DNA from: Chrysogorgia sp. JL179-B06 | Lineage: Eukaryota; Cnidaria; Anthozoa; Scleralcyonacea; Chrysogorgiidae | NCBI GenBank assembly: GCA_035772405.1 | Contig: JAYKKM010000149.1 | Coordinates: 4,834,501 to 4,898,500, forward strand | Direction: 5' to 3' | Length of the DNA stretch: 64,000 nt | Shown here: positions 23,900-33,244 of the stretch, piece by piece | How the letters are laid out: each line of letters begins with the position of its first letter | Numbering within the stretch: position 1 is the stretch's first letter | Made by a program: the position numbers and the translations under genes | The notes under the pieces: model-generated | Databases searched by the model: none | What the model saw: only the letters and a program-made list of their open reading frames with translations | What the model was told of the DNA's origin: nothing

Positions 23900-25190
23900 G
23901 CTCCTAGAAAAATGGCTCTTAAATTATTACGCCTCCAGTACCTTCAACATTTGCGAATATCAGCCCTTACCACTCATGAACGGCCCTCCGATGCGTCTCA
24001 TGGTTGACCCTAATGCCGTACCTGTTGCACACCATACCCCCATCCCAGTCCCACTCCACTGGCAAGAGGACGTTAAAGCTGGCCTTGATAGAGACGTGGA
24101 ATTGGATGTCCTCGAATCCGTCCCCGTCGGTGAACCCGTCACATGGTGCCACCGAATGGTAATCTGCGCCAAAAAGAATGGGAAACCACGTCGAACAGTC
24201 GACTTCCAAGCACTAAATCTACATGCCACACGGGAAACACACAATACCCAAAGTCCATTCCACCAGGCAAGGTCAGTACCTGGCAGCAAAAAGAAAACAG
24301 TCTTCGATTGTTGGAACGGTTGCCACAGTGTTGCCCTCCAATCTGATGACCGCCACCGCATTTATAACCCCATGGGGCCGATATCGCTAGAAGACGGCAC
24401 CACAAGGTTACATTGCCTCAGGTGACGGCTTCTCCCGACGATTTGATGAAAAGACGTCTCTGACGTCCCAGACAAAACAAAATGTATAGATGACACATTA
24501 CTCTGGGCCGACAACATCGAAGAAAGTTTCTTCCAGGCTGTCAACTGGATTGACATCTGCGGAAAAAACGGCATTACCCTCAACCCAGAGAAATTCGTCT
24601 TTGGGCAAGATACAGTCGAATTCGCCGGCTTCGAGATTACCCCCGACCACGTGCGACCATGTCATAAATACCTAGATGCTATCCGCAATTTTCCAAAACC
24701 GACAAGCGTCACAGACATGCGCTCCTGGTTTGGGCTCATTAATCAAGTATCATATGCATTTGCTGCAACACAACGCATGCTGCCCTTCCGCGAAGCCCTC
24801 AAACCTGGATCTCCGTTCACGTGGAATGAAGAATTGAACCAACTTTTCGAAGAATCTAAGGCTGTTATTATCAGCGAAATTGAGGACGGTGTACGAATCT
24901 TCAATAAATCCAAGCCAACATGCCTGGCCACAGACTGGTCAAAAACCGGCATCGGCTTTTGGTTATTTCAGAAGCACTGCGAATGCGCCACCACCAAACC
25001 CTTCTGCTGCCGCACTGGCTGGAAAGTAACCCTGGTGGGCATCCGCTTTACTCATGCTGCCGAATCACGATACGCACCAATCGTAGGAGAGGCCCTTGCT
25101 GTCGCCGACGCACTGGACAAAGCTCGATTCTTCGTGTTAGGATGTGACAACTTAATCATCGCTGTAGACCACAAACCTTGAGGACATATC
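23900..25190 (+). pseudogene. Ty3/gypsy reverse transcriptase and RNase H, frame-broken
   Basis: The frame at 23976-24425 covers the RT N-terminus (VTWCHRMVICAKKNGKPRRT, DFQALN). Other frames contain the region of motif C (CIDDTLLWADN near 24490-24520), the connection (EFAGFEITPDHVRP, VTDMRSWFGLINQVSYAF) and RNase H with ATDWSKTGIGFWLFQ at 24930-24975 and an IVGEALAVADALDKARFF block. At least three frame changes are needed along the way. Confidence 0.75.
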
Positions 25191-26790
25191 TAACACGCGA
25201 CTGCGCAACCTGAAAGAGAAGACCCTGCGATACCGCTTTCGAATGGTCCACATCCCCGGTGTCAAAGATAAAGCTGCAGACGCAATTTCAAGACACCCAA
25301 CTGGTCCCAGCAACCCAGAAGCCCTACCACTACCAGATGACGTAGCCTCCGTGAATACAACACCCACAACGTCTCCCACTTTCGCCCTATTTGGACATCC
25401 CTTCCTTGTCGGCATTCGTCCCACCAAACCTCATGCAACATCCCCCCTTCCCACTGTTGACGAACAACTATTATCCTCAGCAGCAGCAGCATCCACCAAC
25501 ACTATGGCAATAACATGGGATCGAGTCCAGTGGCCACAGCTAGCGATATCATCATGGAAAGGCTACTTTCAATCATTGAAACGGGTTTTCGAACATTCCG
25601 CCACCAACTTCTCACTGAGTTACAAGAATATCACCAATACCGCGAACATTTGTACACAGTTAACGGTGTCATCCTCTACAAAGAACGAATTGTGATACCA
25701 CCCTCACTCCGCCATTGCATCCTATCCACACTCCACTCAGCTCACCAGGGTATCAGCTCCATGAACGCCCGTGCTGAAGCAACCGTTTTCTGGCCTGGTA
25801 TCACCCAGCAATTCGAGCAATAAGGGAATCCTGCCACCACTACAACCGAATGGCACCTTCACAACCTAGTGCCCCTCTTCTGCCAATCACCCCACCAAGC
25901 TTTCCCTTCCAACTATTGTGTGCCGACTTCTTCCATTGCAAAGGCGTAAACTATCTCGTCATTATAGACCGATACTCTAACTGGCCAATCATAGAAAGAT
26001 CCAAGGATGGTGCCAAGGGCCTTTTCGACTGCCTACGACGCACGTTTGTCACCTTTAGTATTCCGGATGAATTGGCGACTGACGGTGGTCCGGAATTCAC
26101 TGCAGCATCAACACAACAGTTCTTACAGAATTGGGGCGTCCACCGCCGTTTGTCTTCCGTAGCATACCCCCATTCGAATTGTCGAGCAGAGGTTGGCGTG
26201 AAAACCGTAAAAAAGAATCATCACTAATAACACCAGCCCCAATGGTGGCCTTGGCACAGATGGCCTACAACGCGCGATACTTCAATACAGAAATACACCG
26301 GATCCAGACACAAAGCTCTCACCAGCACAGTGTATATTCGGACGACCGATTAAAGATTTCATCCCTATCCTACCTGGTCGTTACCAACCCCACCCTACCT
26401 GGCGCGACACTCTGGCTGCCCGGGAAGTGGCTTTACGTAACAGGCACATGCGGACTGCTGAAAGATGGACGGAACACACGAGGTGACTCCCACAATTATG
26501 CGTTGGTGATCATGTCCGAATCCAAAACCAAGTTGGTCCACACCCAACCAAATGGGACAAAACTGGATCAGTCATCGAAGTTCACCAATTTGACCAATAT
26601 TCCATACGTGTGGATGGCTCAGGCAGAGTTACAACACGCAATCGTAAATTCCTACGTAAATTCATCCCAATACAACTACCACCACCCCAACGTAACATCT
26701 CCGATGACCTCCGACACATGCCAAACCCCACAATGCCAAGGTCACACTGCATCGACCTGCTGTTCCTCCCAATAACCCAAATACAGAACC
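25191..26790 (+). pseudogene. Ty3/gypsy integrase, frame-broken
   Basis: After a linker (VHIPGVKDKAADAISRHP, 25243 onward) come an N-terminal domain in several frames (HCILSTLHSAHQGISSMN) and the catalytic core at 25850-26227: LLCADFFHCKGVNYLVIIDR has the first Asp, and DELATDGGPEFTAASTQQFL the second. The third acidic residue region reads [13 protein letters not shown]. The C-terminal part is dispersed over two frames to about 26780. Gene order PR-RT-RH-IN fits Ty3/gypsy. Confidence 0.7.
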
Positions 26791-27098
26791 ATCCCAACAA
26801 ACCAGATGCACCAAATCTCAACACACCGGAGCATCCATGCACAAAAGCCAACTTACCACATAGCCCCACTTCACCAGGAACAACCACACCCAGTCCCCCT
26901 CCTCAAAAGCCACCCCTCGCCCTTAGACGGTTGATAGATTTCAACAACAAAGGACTCAAAGAACATTGAAACTGTCTTTACCGGAACTCCTTCATTAGAT
27001 TTATTATATATCCCTGTTAATGTTAAGTTAAAGTATTTAATGACCTTGTGCCTCTACCTATCCACGGCGATCACTAAAGACTTGGAGGGAGGTAGAGA

Positions 27099-27257
27099 AT
27101 TGTGTAATAGAGACTGGGAACGAACTACCTTGTTTAGATTACATGAAGTTTATCACTTTAGTTCTTCTATCATTCTTAATGAAGTTATGAAAGAATGAAG
27201 CTGTAGAAACATATCTGTATTCGTCAACTCATAGAAATAGATGCATTCTTATCTACT
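27099..27257 (+). repeat. Ty3/gypsy 3' LTR (ends short)
   Basis: Direct copy of 20343-20501. It is preceded by a purine-rich tract (TTGGAGGGAGGTAGAG, 27082-27097) that fits the plus-strand primer site. The last about 15 bp present in the 5' LTR are missing, and tRNA-like repeat DNA follows. The Polinton target duplication begins only 31 bp further on. Confidence 0.75.
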
Positions 27258-27287
27258 TATAGCATCTCGCTGGTCATCAGAGGATTA

Positions 27288-27293
27288 CACTGT
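27288..27293. repeat. Polinton target-site duplication, left
   Basis: CACTGT, identical to 45119-45124 and directly outside the inverted repeat. A 6-bp duplication is the Polinton signature. Confidence 0.93.
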
Positions 27294-27808
27294 AGTAGTA
27301 TAGAGAGTGGGGCTACGAGCTCATTTTTTACACATTCAATGTTGAACGCGAATATAATCGCCAAAACATCGCCAAATTTACACCAAATCCCAAACCCCCA
27401 AAAATTCGATGTCATTTCGGTAATTCTAAATTTACAACATACATCAAATAAGACCACAAACTCGATTTATATGCTAATAATGTGACATTTCAATATTTTT
27501 GCATGTTTTTTAAAAATAGAATGTGTCGTTTCACATTTTTCACATATTTAAAAAAGAAAGTGTCGTTTCAACATTTTCACATATTTAAAAAATAGAGAGT
27601 GTTGTTTCAACGTTTTCACATTTTTTTTCAACAAACTACTGCTGTCTCAACTCACGCGCGAAAAAAAAAAACCACTAGATTTTCAAGTCTAGTGGTGATG
27701 TTTATCCAAATGGATAGCAAAATGGTGCTCTTTTGATTGGCTAACAACATTGACTAACAAATAACCAACTACTCTACGAATTAGTCTGTTTGTTCACTAC
27801 TCTCAGTG
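27294..27808 (+). repeat. Polinton left terminal inverted repeat (515 bp)
   Basis: Pairs with 44605-45118. By eye the two differ only by one substitution (in the A-rich run near 27622) and one base in a poly-A run. It starts with AG like other Polintons. Four subterminal tandem units of 37-41 bp begin at 27482, 27523, 27560 and 27599 (GTGTCGTTTCAACATTTTC core). The inner end runs through the last eight codons and stop of the polB frame. Confidence 0.93.
27671..27696. terminator. Hairpin downstream of polB
   Basis: ACCACTAGA and TCTAGTGGT form a perfect 9-bp stem around TTTTCAAG, next to a run of 11 A. It lies about 85 bp past the polB stop and is duplicated in the right repeat. It may end or stabilise transcripts. 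It could also be a structural part of the terminal repeat. Confidence 0.45.
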
Positions 27809-30753
27809 GTATCTCTCACTACAATGTTTTTGTGGCCATACGCGTAGGAGTCAATACCATTCTCTAAAAGGTATCGTTTGTCGTCAAAGCAGGACAGCGA
27901 TACTTTATTAATTTCGTAGCTACCAATCTGATGTTTGACACTTCTAATGGTCTTCATTGTGTGTCGCAACTGTTTCTGCTCGAGTAACACGCTTTTGTAA
28001 TCTTCGTGTCTGATTACCTTTTTAATTATATTTTTTCTAATACCTTTAGCGGTTTTCCCGCCACCTCCACCCTCTTTTAAATAGCTGTACATTTTACTGC
28101 GCAACCCGACGAACTCGACAATTGGCGTTCCAGCGCACTCATCCTTCATCTTCCCAATAACTTTCTTATTCTCTCTAAAGAAGAATGGGCTGTCTGCAGG
28201 GTAGTCGCTATTATCAAACTTTTCGCACTCCATCATAAAGTCGGAATAAACGTCGTCAGTTTTGATCGAGTACAACAGACTGTCAGTGTCAGTGAAGTGC
28301 AATCTACAGGTGTCGCTAGAGTACTTTTTCATAATATAATTGTAGTGAAAATTGTACATCAACGTTTTACTCAAGTCTAGTATACACATACCCACATATG
28401 CGGGTCTATTTAGTGTCAACGTTTCTTTAACTTTGTGGACAGCGACTAAATTCTCGCTAAATATTTTGCAAGACACAAACGTCGGCTTCGAGACAAGCTT
28501 TTCTAATTTCTTCGCAGTGGTCACTAATCTTACGTCCACACGCTTCCTCAAATTTTCCATCGTTTTTCCGAACACACTGTTGTTCATCAACTTGAAGAAG
28601 TCCTTCTCAAAAGCGTTCTTAGCCGCAGTTCTTTTGACTGTGTTAAAGTCGATGTACTTGCCTAACCACTTGGACTGGTCAAACTGCAGGACCCTGTGAA
28701 TCTTATTGATTTTTAATCCAAGATCCATGTACAACTGCAGATTTCCGTAGTGACACACATACTTTTTTTTATCCTTCAAATTAGTCACCAACTTCTTCAC
28801 ACCGCCAACACTCACATTAAACTTATTTTTGATTTTCGTGCAGTACTCTGACAACATGTCGACAGTTATCTCCATCTTCTCGGGAGCCACCGGGTAATCG
28901 TTGTGTAGGTCATGTAAATGAGCTGGATACTCCAAGTCGACTTCAAGCAGTAAGCCCTTTTTACTATCGTTGTGATAGTCGCATAGATTAACTTTTTCTA
29001 TTTCTATCTCAGTCAACCACTTGAAGCCGCCCGTAGGTAGACTTCGACTCATCGCCCATCCATACAAATTGTTGGCGTCAAGGTACATCAAATACTTCGA
29101 CTCTTGCTCTTTGTCATACCCTTCCATGTATTTATTATTCGCCACGCCGTGTCTGTTGCATATGTAGCTCACACCACCACGCATACCTAATTCTACAAAC
29201 TGGAACATGTTAATGTCGGACAATAATTCGAGTTCCACTCCAGTCATCTTTAGCATGGCATCCCAAGCCAATCCAGGCGATGTGAAATAGTGACACGGGT
29301 CTAATTTATACTCGCGATGGCATGTCTCTCTAAAGTTCTCAAAAACGTCGGTAAGCAAGAGCACATCACTTTTCAAATACAGGTCGTGATACCCACCCAT
29401 ACTCTCAACGTCGAAGTAGTCCCACACGTCGATGGCACGCTCGTACATTTCTTCCGTGATGTGCTCATCATTCAGAATGCTGTAGAAATCTTTTTTGGAG
29501 GGTAGCTCGCGCTCATCGAATTTATTAAAGGAGTCCATGTAATCATAGGGATAGACCCCCTTTCTTGTCATAAGTGTCAACCCCTCGTCGTGAAACACTT
29601 CTGACGTGTATTTGAAAGCGTCCCTTGGTAGGTTCCTTACCAAGTTGTCTAGACCACTACCCATGAACTGAAAGCTGTCCAAAAATACCAAGTTTTTTCC
29701 AAGCATGAACGCCATGTACTTCTCCATGTTGTTCGGTATCACATTTATGTCTTGACTAAACTTACCAATCTCCTGCATAATGAAATGACTATCGTAGCCA
29801 CGTAAGTTGTGAAAGATCACAGGGATTTTATCAGTCAACTTAAAGTTCACATTACAGTCACGATGTGCAGACCCTCTGTACTTACCTGACACATGACAGT
29901 GGTCTCTCACTCTAACGTCAGCGCTGGTGTACTCAACGCTACAAATATGACAACTCTTAGCCTCGTCGAAATTCTTCTTATCGACATCAGTCAGCGTCAT
30001 TTCTTTGTTAAAGTGACTCTCAGATGTTTCTTTACAATATTCAACAATTTCTAACATCTCCCCGATGAACTTGTTGACTGCATTTTCACCACGATACACT
30101 TTCACTGGCTTACTATACTCATTGTCATAGCAACAAACTAGTTTATACCCATAACCGCAGTCAACGTGTCTCTGGTAAGCATTTGTGTAGCTACACTCGC
30201 TTGACAGCTTTGCTGTGTGCACCTTCTGTGTGATAGCCTCAAAGTCTGCATACACCACAAATGGTACGTTTAGCTGCCTACTAAAATTCTCGTATTTCAC
30301 TTTCGCACCTTTTTGCGGCATTTTAATAGCTTGCTTCCCATTGATGACCAAACATACTTCAACATGACTTTCAAGCACGTCCGCTCGACTAAAACACTGC
30401 AGGCAATGTCTACAAAAATGTTTTCTAGCCTTATGCTCTGTCTGACGGTACATAAACTTGTTGAAATCGCGAATGTACACGTAGTGCTTGTTGCCCACAT
30501 CATTAGTTATCAACAGTAGGTCCATGTGGTCAGGGTACGCTTCCTTAGAAACATACACAGGGAATGGTTGCTTATTTTCATACCCGAAAACGTTGATGCT
30601 AATTTCGTTAGCCTTTTCGATCTTGTTGTAATCTTTGAGTGTGACTGGGAAGTTAATTCCATCATAATTCAACTCACTGACATGCCTAGCATACTTTGAT
30701 GTTCTATCAGAGTTTTTTCCAACAGGGAACTTATGCGCTATAGGTGACACCAT
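27781..30753 (-). CDS. polB: Protein-primed family B DNA polymerase, main part
   Basis: A 990-aa frame with both domains of a protein-primed PolB. Exonuclease: Exo I FVVYADFEAIT (D170, E172), Exo II HNLRGYDSHF (D321), Exo III YLKSDVLLL (D463). Polymerase: motif A YLDANNLYGWAM (D559), motif B KDFFKLMNNSVFGKT (about 717-731), motif C TDTDSLLY (D822, D824). A C2H2/C-like finger lies at 114-134 (CRHC...H...C), and a Cys/His block at 268-300 (CHIC...DHCHVSGKYRG) resembles the zinc/endonuclease VII-like insert usual in Polinton PolB. All catalytic acids are present. The N-terminal part is encoded in another frame at 30738-31487, so this ATG is probably internal. The last eight codons lie in the terminal repeat. 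Confidence 0.96.
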   Translation of the reverse strand: MVSPIAHKFPVGKNSDRTSKYARHVSELNYDGINFPVTLKDYNKIEKANEISINVFGYENKQPFPVYVSKEAYPDHMDLLLITNDVGNKHYVYIRDFNKFMYRQTEHKARKHFCRHCLQCFSRADVLESHVEVCLVINGKQAIKMPQKGAKVKYENFSRQLNVPFVVYADFEAITQKVHTAKLSSECSYTNAYQRHVDCGYGYKLVCCYDNEYSKPVKVYRGENAVNKFIGEMLEIVEYCKETSESHFNKEMTLTDVDKKNFDEAKSCHICSVEYTSADVRVRDHCHVSGKYRGSAHRDCNVNFKLTDKIPVIFHNLRGYDSHFIMQEIGKFSQDINVIPNNMEKYMAFMLGKNLVFLDSFQFMGSGLDNLVRNLPRDAFKYTSEVFHDEGLTLMTRKGVYPYDYMDSFNKFDERELPSKKDFYSILNDEHITEEMYERAIDVWDYFDVESMGGYHDLYLKSDVLLLTDVFENFRETCHREYKLDPCHYFTSPGLAWDAMLKMTGVELELLSDINMFQFVELGMRGGVSYICNRHGVANNKYMEGYDKEQESKYLMYLDANNLYGWAMSRSLPTGGFKWLTEIEIEKVNLCDYHNDSKKGLLLEVDLEYPAHLHDLHNDYPVAPEKMEITVDMLSEYCTKIKNKFNVSVGGVKKLVTNLKDKKKYVCHYGNLQLYMDLGLKINKIHRVLQFDQSKWLGKYIDFNTVKRTAAKNAFEKDFFKLMNNSVFGKTMENLRKRVDVRLVTTAKKLEKLVSKPTFVSCKIFSENLVAVHKVKETLTLNRPAYVGMCILDLSKTLMYNFHYNYIMKKYSSDTCRLHFTDTDSLLYSIKTDDVYSDFMMECEKFDNSDYPADSPFFFRENKKVIGKMKDECAGTPIVEFVGLRSKMYSYLKEGGGGGKTAKGIRKNIIKKVIRHEDYKSVLLEQKQLRHTMKTIRSVKHQIGSYEINKVSLSCFDDKRYLLENGIDSYAYGHKNIVVRDTTESSEQTD

Positions 30754-31487
30754 CTAAAACACTTGTTGTCATCATCGTTATTCACGTTTACCAAACCCTT
30801 CTTACTATTGCGCAACTCCTTTGGTAACGTAATGTAGCTACTCCCATTCAAAGGTCTATAAATAGCGATATTAACGTAGTGTGCATCTATTTTGTCGATA
30901 GTCCACCCAGACCCCTCAGATAACCACCCGGCTATCCGCGTCAAGATCTGTTCCGACCCACGGTTGGCAACACCTTCGATGTCACGCTCGTTAATGACGA
31001 CAAACGTTTCACTGTTAAAGTAGGCAGTTTTGTACGTGGTCTTATCGAGTTCTAAAGCCTTCTCAAAAGTGACCTTAACTGTCTCTACCACTTTCATTCC
31101 GTTGGTCTCACCTAGTTCACGTCTCAAAAGATTAATGACAGCGCTTCTACTGCCGTTTACCTGATTGATGTCTCTATCGTTAACCACCTCGACTCCATAG
31201 GACCTGGTGAACCCTCTCAGCGCTTGACTCAACAGCCGTGGGCTATGGTCTTCAACTGCGGGTCGCGCTTCCTGATCTCTGACGAGACGGTTATGCGTCC
31301 GACTGCCAACGTTAACTCGTCTGTTTGTCAGCGGATTAACAATACTGACATTTGTCGTGTCACTAAAAACACCATCTCTAACAAGTTGATTGTAGACTCG
31401 CCCGTGGACGTTGATTGCTCTACCTGTTAGTGGATTTACAACGGCTGCACCATTTCTAACAAGTGAGTTTTCTGTGACGTCATCCAT
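30738..31487 (-). CDS. PolB N-terminal part in a different frame
   Basis: A 249-aa frame ending in DDDNKCFRWCHL, directly overlapping the start of the main PolB frame by 16 bp. Its C-terminal half (SGWTIDKIDAHYVNIAIYRP, GSSYITLPKEL, NDDDNKCFRW) is the stretch that normally precedes the PolB exonuclease in one continuous protein, so I read this as one gene split by a frame change near 30738-30753. The N-terminal half has two 33-residue modules starting NPLTGRAI (N18) and NPLTNRRV (N51), each ending N-x-LVRD. They recall virus adaptor-type NPxTGR modules but lack cysteines. It overlaps the next upstream gene by 8 bp. Confidence 0.8.
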   Translation of the reverse strand: MDDVTENSLVRNGAAVVNPLTGRAINVHGRVYNQLVRDGVFSDTTNVSIVNPLTNRRVNVGSRTHNRLVRDQEARPAVEDHSPRLLSQALRGFTRSYGVEVVNDRDINQVNGSRSAVINLLRRELGETNGMKVVETVKVTFEKALELDKTTYKTAYFNSETFVVINERDIEGVANRGSEQILTRIAGWLSEGSGWTIDKIDAHYVNIAIYRPLNGSSYITLPKELRNSKKGLVNVNNDDDNKCFRWCHL

Positions 31488-32061
31488 GGCTTCTATATAC
31501 TACACTTGTTTTTTTCCTAAGCCACTCGTTGTAATAGCGATCACCACTCTCACACCATCCCAACTTTGGATACACCACCCCAAACAGATTGTCGTCAAAC
31601 AAGTCTTTCACCTTCCCGTCTTTGAGGTCTGACACCTTCTTGAGTGTCTCGACTCGTCTTCTGTGGCACAACCTAATAATGTAGTACCCGTATCTGCTGA
31701 CATTTCTACCCTTTACCAAATTGCATGAGTACAATGCGTTGACAACTTTCAAGAAGTCCTCTTTTATCAACTCAAGGTGCTCACCCTTCACAACGTTCCG
31801 TAGTCTTCTCCCCATCCACCAAGACCGCTTGTGAACGCTTTTTGGTCGCGTGAGTCTCATGTCACTATAACTCTGAACGTAACCCCATTCGATGTCGCCA
31901 CACTTTGGACACGTGTACCCACCACATTCAGTCACATTTTTCACAATGTCACAATCCGAGCAGTAGTAGAGCCTGGAGGTGTCTCCACACTCAATTTGCG
32001 TCTCACTCGCGATTTCGTCAATTGTGTAGCCGTAACTCATCTGCCTCATAAGTTTGTCCAT
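31480..32061 (-). CDS. Zinc-ribbon protein, possibly VLTF-3-like late transcription factor
   Basis: 193 aa from the first ATG. A longer frame to 32106 would need GTG and would overlap the upstream gene, so I prefer 32061. A zinc ribbon is clear: C34-x2-C37 (YYCSDC) and C51-x2-C54 (CPKC). It is followed by a basic segment (KRSWWMGRRLRN) and a helical C-terminal half. The order ribbon, then basic aromatic motif, then helices resembles the VLTF-3-like late transcription factors of large DNA viruses, but similarity is weak by eye. It could be another DNA-binding regulator. It lies in the polB transcription block and overlaps the next gene by 8 bp. Confidence 0.55.
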   Translation of the reverse strand: MDKLMRQMSYGYTIDEIASETQIECGDTSRLYYCSDCDIVKNVTECGGYTCPKCGDIEWGYVQSYSDMRLTRPKSVHKRSWWMGRRLRNVVKGEHLELIKEDFLKVVNALYSCNLVKGRNVSRYGYYIIRLCHRRRVETLKKVSDLKDGKVKDLFDDNLFGVVYPKLGWCESGDRYYNEWLRKKTSVVYRSHG

Positions 32062-32087
32062 CACTCTTATACTACTCCAACATTTTT

Positions 32088-32507
32088 TTACCGAGTTAGC
32101 ACCCACACCGCTATTCCACTACCCAAACCTAGCGCGCTAACAAACAACAATTGGTACTCCTTCATTTCCGCACTCGGTTGGTAGTAATCCGCAACCCTCG
32201 GACTCTCAGTGAACACTCGTCCGCTGTACTGTATGGTCATTACGCTTCTAAGTTCTTCCAACGCATGGTTTGTGTCATTGATGTCAGCGTTAGCATCTGA
32301 GAGCATTTGCCGTAAACGCTGGATCTTATCTTTCTTGGCGACCTCATTCTCATACCACGCTTCTTTCGCGCTGGCTAACTGCTCCAACGCATGGTTATGC
32401 CTTTTCATCTCAGCTTCATAACCTGTGTGATTGAACTTTGAAAACATAAAGCCAGCGCCTGCAAAAGCCACTGCATTAAATATCCCTCCAGCCACGACAC
32501 TCGCCAT
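32088..32507 (-). CDS. Small membrane protein with coiled coil
   Basis: 139 aa. An N-terminal hydrophobic segment (residues about 3-21, rich in Ala and Gly), a charged helical coiled-coil-like centre (about 30-90, HNHALEQLASAKEAWYENE and RLRQMLSDANADIN) and a C-terminal membrane segment (about 118-137, LLFVSALGLGSGIAVWVL). Such two-anchor proteins are frequent accessory genes in Polintons of marine invertebrates, but the function is unknown. A virion membrane or scaffold role is a guess. The gene ends 26 bp before the zinc-ribbon gene starts. Confidence 0.8.
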   Translation of the reverse strand: MASVVAGGIFNAVAFAGAGFMFSKFNHTGYEAEMKRHNHALEQLASAKEAWYENEVAKKDKIQRLRQMLSDANADINDTNHALEELRSVMTIQYSGRVFTESPRVADYYQPSAEMKEYQLLFVSALGLGSGIAVWVLTR

Positions 32508-32511
32508 TAAC

Positions 32512-32754
32512 TTACGTTGATTTGAATGGGTCTGTCGGTATCCACTTTTTCGATTGCATCCATTTTACTAACAGCGTTCCTGCACCAACAGCTGCAGCAA
32601 GTTTCACTTTGCCTTTCACTGTCTCTGGTGTTCCCAATGGTTCTCCCAAAGCCTTTTTAGAAATCATACTCACTACCACAGCGCCAGTCGTAACAAGTAG
32701 CGCGTCGTACAATTCGTTCATAAGTTCTTTTCGATCGATCGCAGCCATATACAT
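32512..32754 (-). CDS. Small membrane protein
   Basis: 80 aa, start ATG-TAT-ATG. A second in-frame ATG two codons on is equally likely. Two hydrophobic segments (about 18-33 and 50-66) are separated by a loop (KKALGEPLGTPETVKG), with a charged tail ending KKWIPTDPFKST. It is not recognisable beyond resemblance to short Polinton membrane proteins. The stop lies 4 bp from the next gene's ATG, indicating tight packing. Confidence 0.75.
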   Translation of the reverse strand: MYMAAIDRKELMNELYDALLVTTGAVVVSMISKKALGEPLGTPETVKGKVKLAAAVGAGTLLVKWMQSKKWIPTDPFKST

Positions 32755-32769
32755 TGTCGTGTGTTTTGT

Positions 32770-33114
32770 TCAAGAATCAAATGTGTCTAACGCTGGACGA
32801 CAAGTTCTACGATTTTCTGACGTGCTAACCACAGTGCTCACAGGCTCTAATTGTGTCTCTTTCTCACTGCTAATTGTGTACCATAGCGAAGCAGCGGCGA
32901 TGACAACACCAAGTGTTCCGACAATATAACCATAGCTCCACTCACTACCCTGTTCTTCGTTGACTATCATTTCACGCATTTTCTTTTCTTTCGCAGCTTT
33001 CGATATCTCAGCCAACTTTTTACCAGCAGCGACACGCTTTGGGTCCTTCACCTTAACACTCTTCACATCAGCTGTGATCTTAGCGTCAACAGCCGTCTGT
33101 GAGTCTTCAACCAT
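32770..33114 (-). CDS. Small single-pass membrane protein with basic region
   Basis: 114 aa. The N-terminal half is lysine/alanine-rich and helical (DPKRVAAGKKLAEISKAAKE). One membrane segment (about 62-81, YIVGTLGVVIAAASLWYTI) follows, then a polar tail. The basic half could contact DNA or virion proteins. No family was recognised. It is the first gene of the left minus-strand block and faces the zinc-finger/TK pair across a 130-bp divergent promoter. Confidence 0.75.
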   Translation of the reverse strand: MVEDSQTAVDAKITADVKSVKVKDPKRVAAGKKLAEISKAAKEKKMREMIVNEEQGSEWSYGYIVGTLGVVIAAASLWYTISSEKETQLEPVSTVVSTSENRRTCRPALDTFDS

Positions 33115-33244
33115 CTAATACACTATCACGTGTTATCTTACTCACAGTTGACCTCACAGGTGTCTCACAGATAACCTCACAGGTATCTCACAGTTCCAAA
33201 CCAAACGCACTAAAAATTAGGGTTTTTTCTGAGAGTATAACATA
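33115..33244. promoter_or_regulatory. Divergent intergenic region with direct repeats
   Basis: The only sizeable gap between divergent genes in the element. It contains two near-identical 20-bp repeats (ACCTCACAGGTRTCTCACAG at 33151-33170 and 33174-33193), a partial third (ACTCACAGTTG) and a TATA-like GAGTATAACATA just before the 33245 start. It is likely to control the left block and the TK pair. Confidence 0.5.

Noticed and set aside
27257..27457. 66-aa frame in the left terminal repeat and its twin at 44955-45164
   Set aside because: It lies in the inverted repeat, crosses the element border and lacks any motif.
32062..32106. Upstream GTG start for the zinc-ribbon gene
   Set aside because: GTG starts are not expected in a eukaryotic element. 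The ATG at 32061 gives a clean spacing of 26 bp from the preceding gene.
29317..32929. Plus-strand frames opposite polB and the left-arm genes (also at 33623, 38375, 40886, 42631)
   Set aside because: Shadows of well-supported genes on the other strand, with no motifs of their own.
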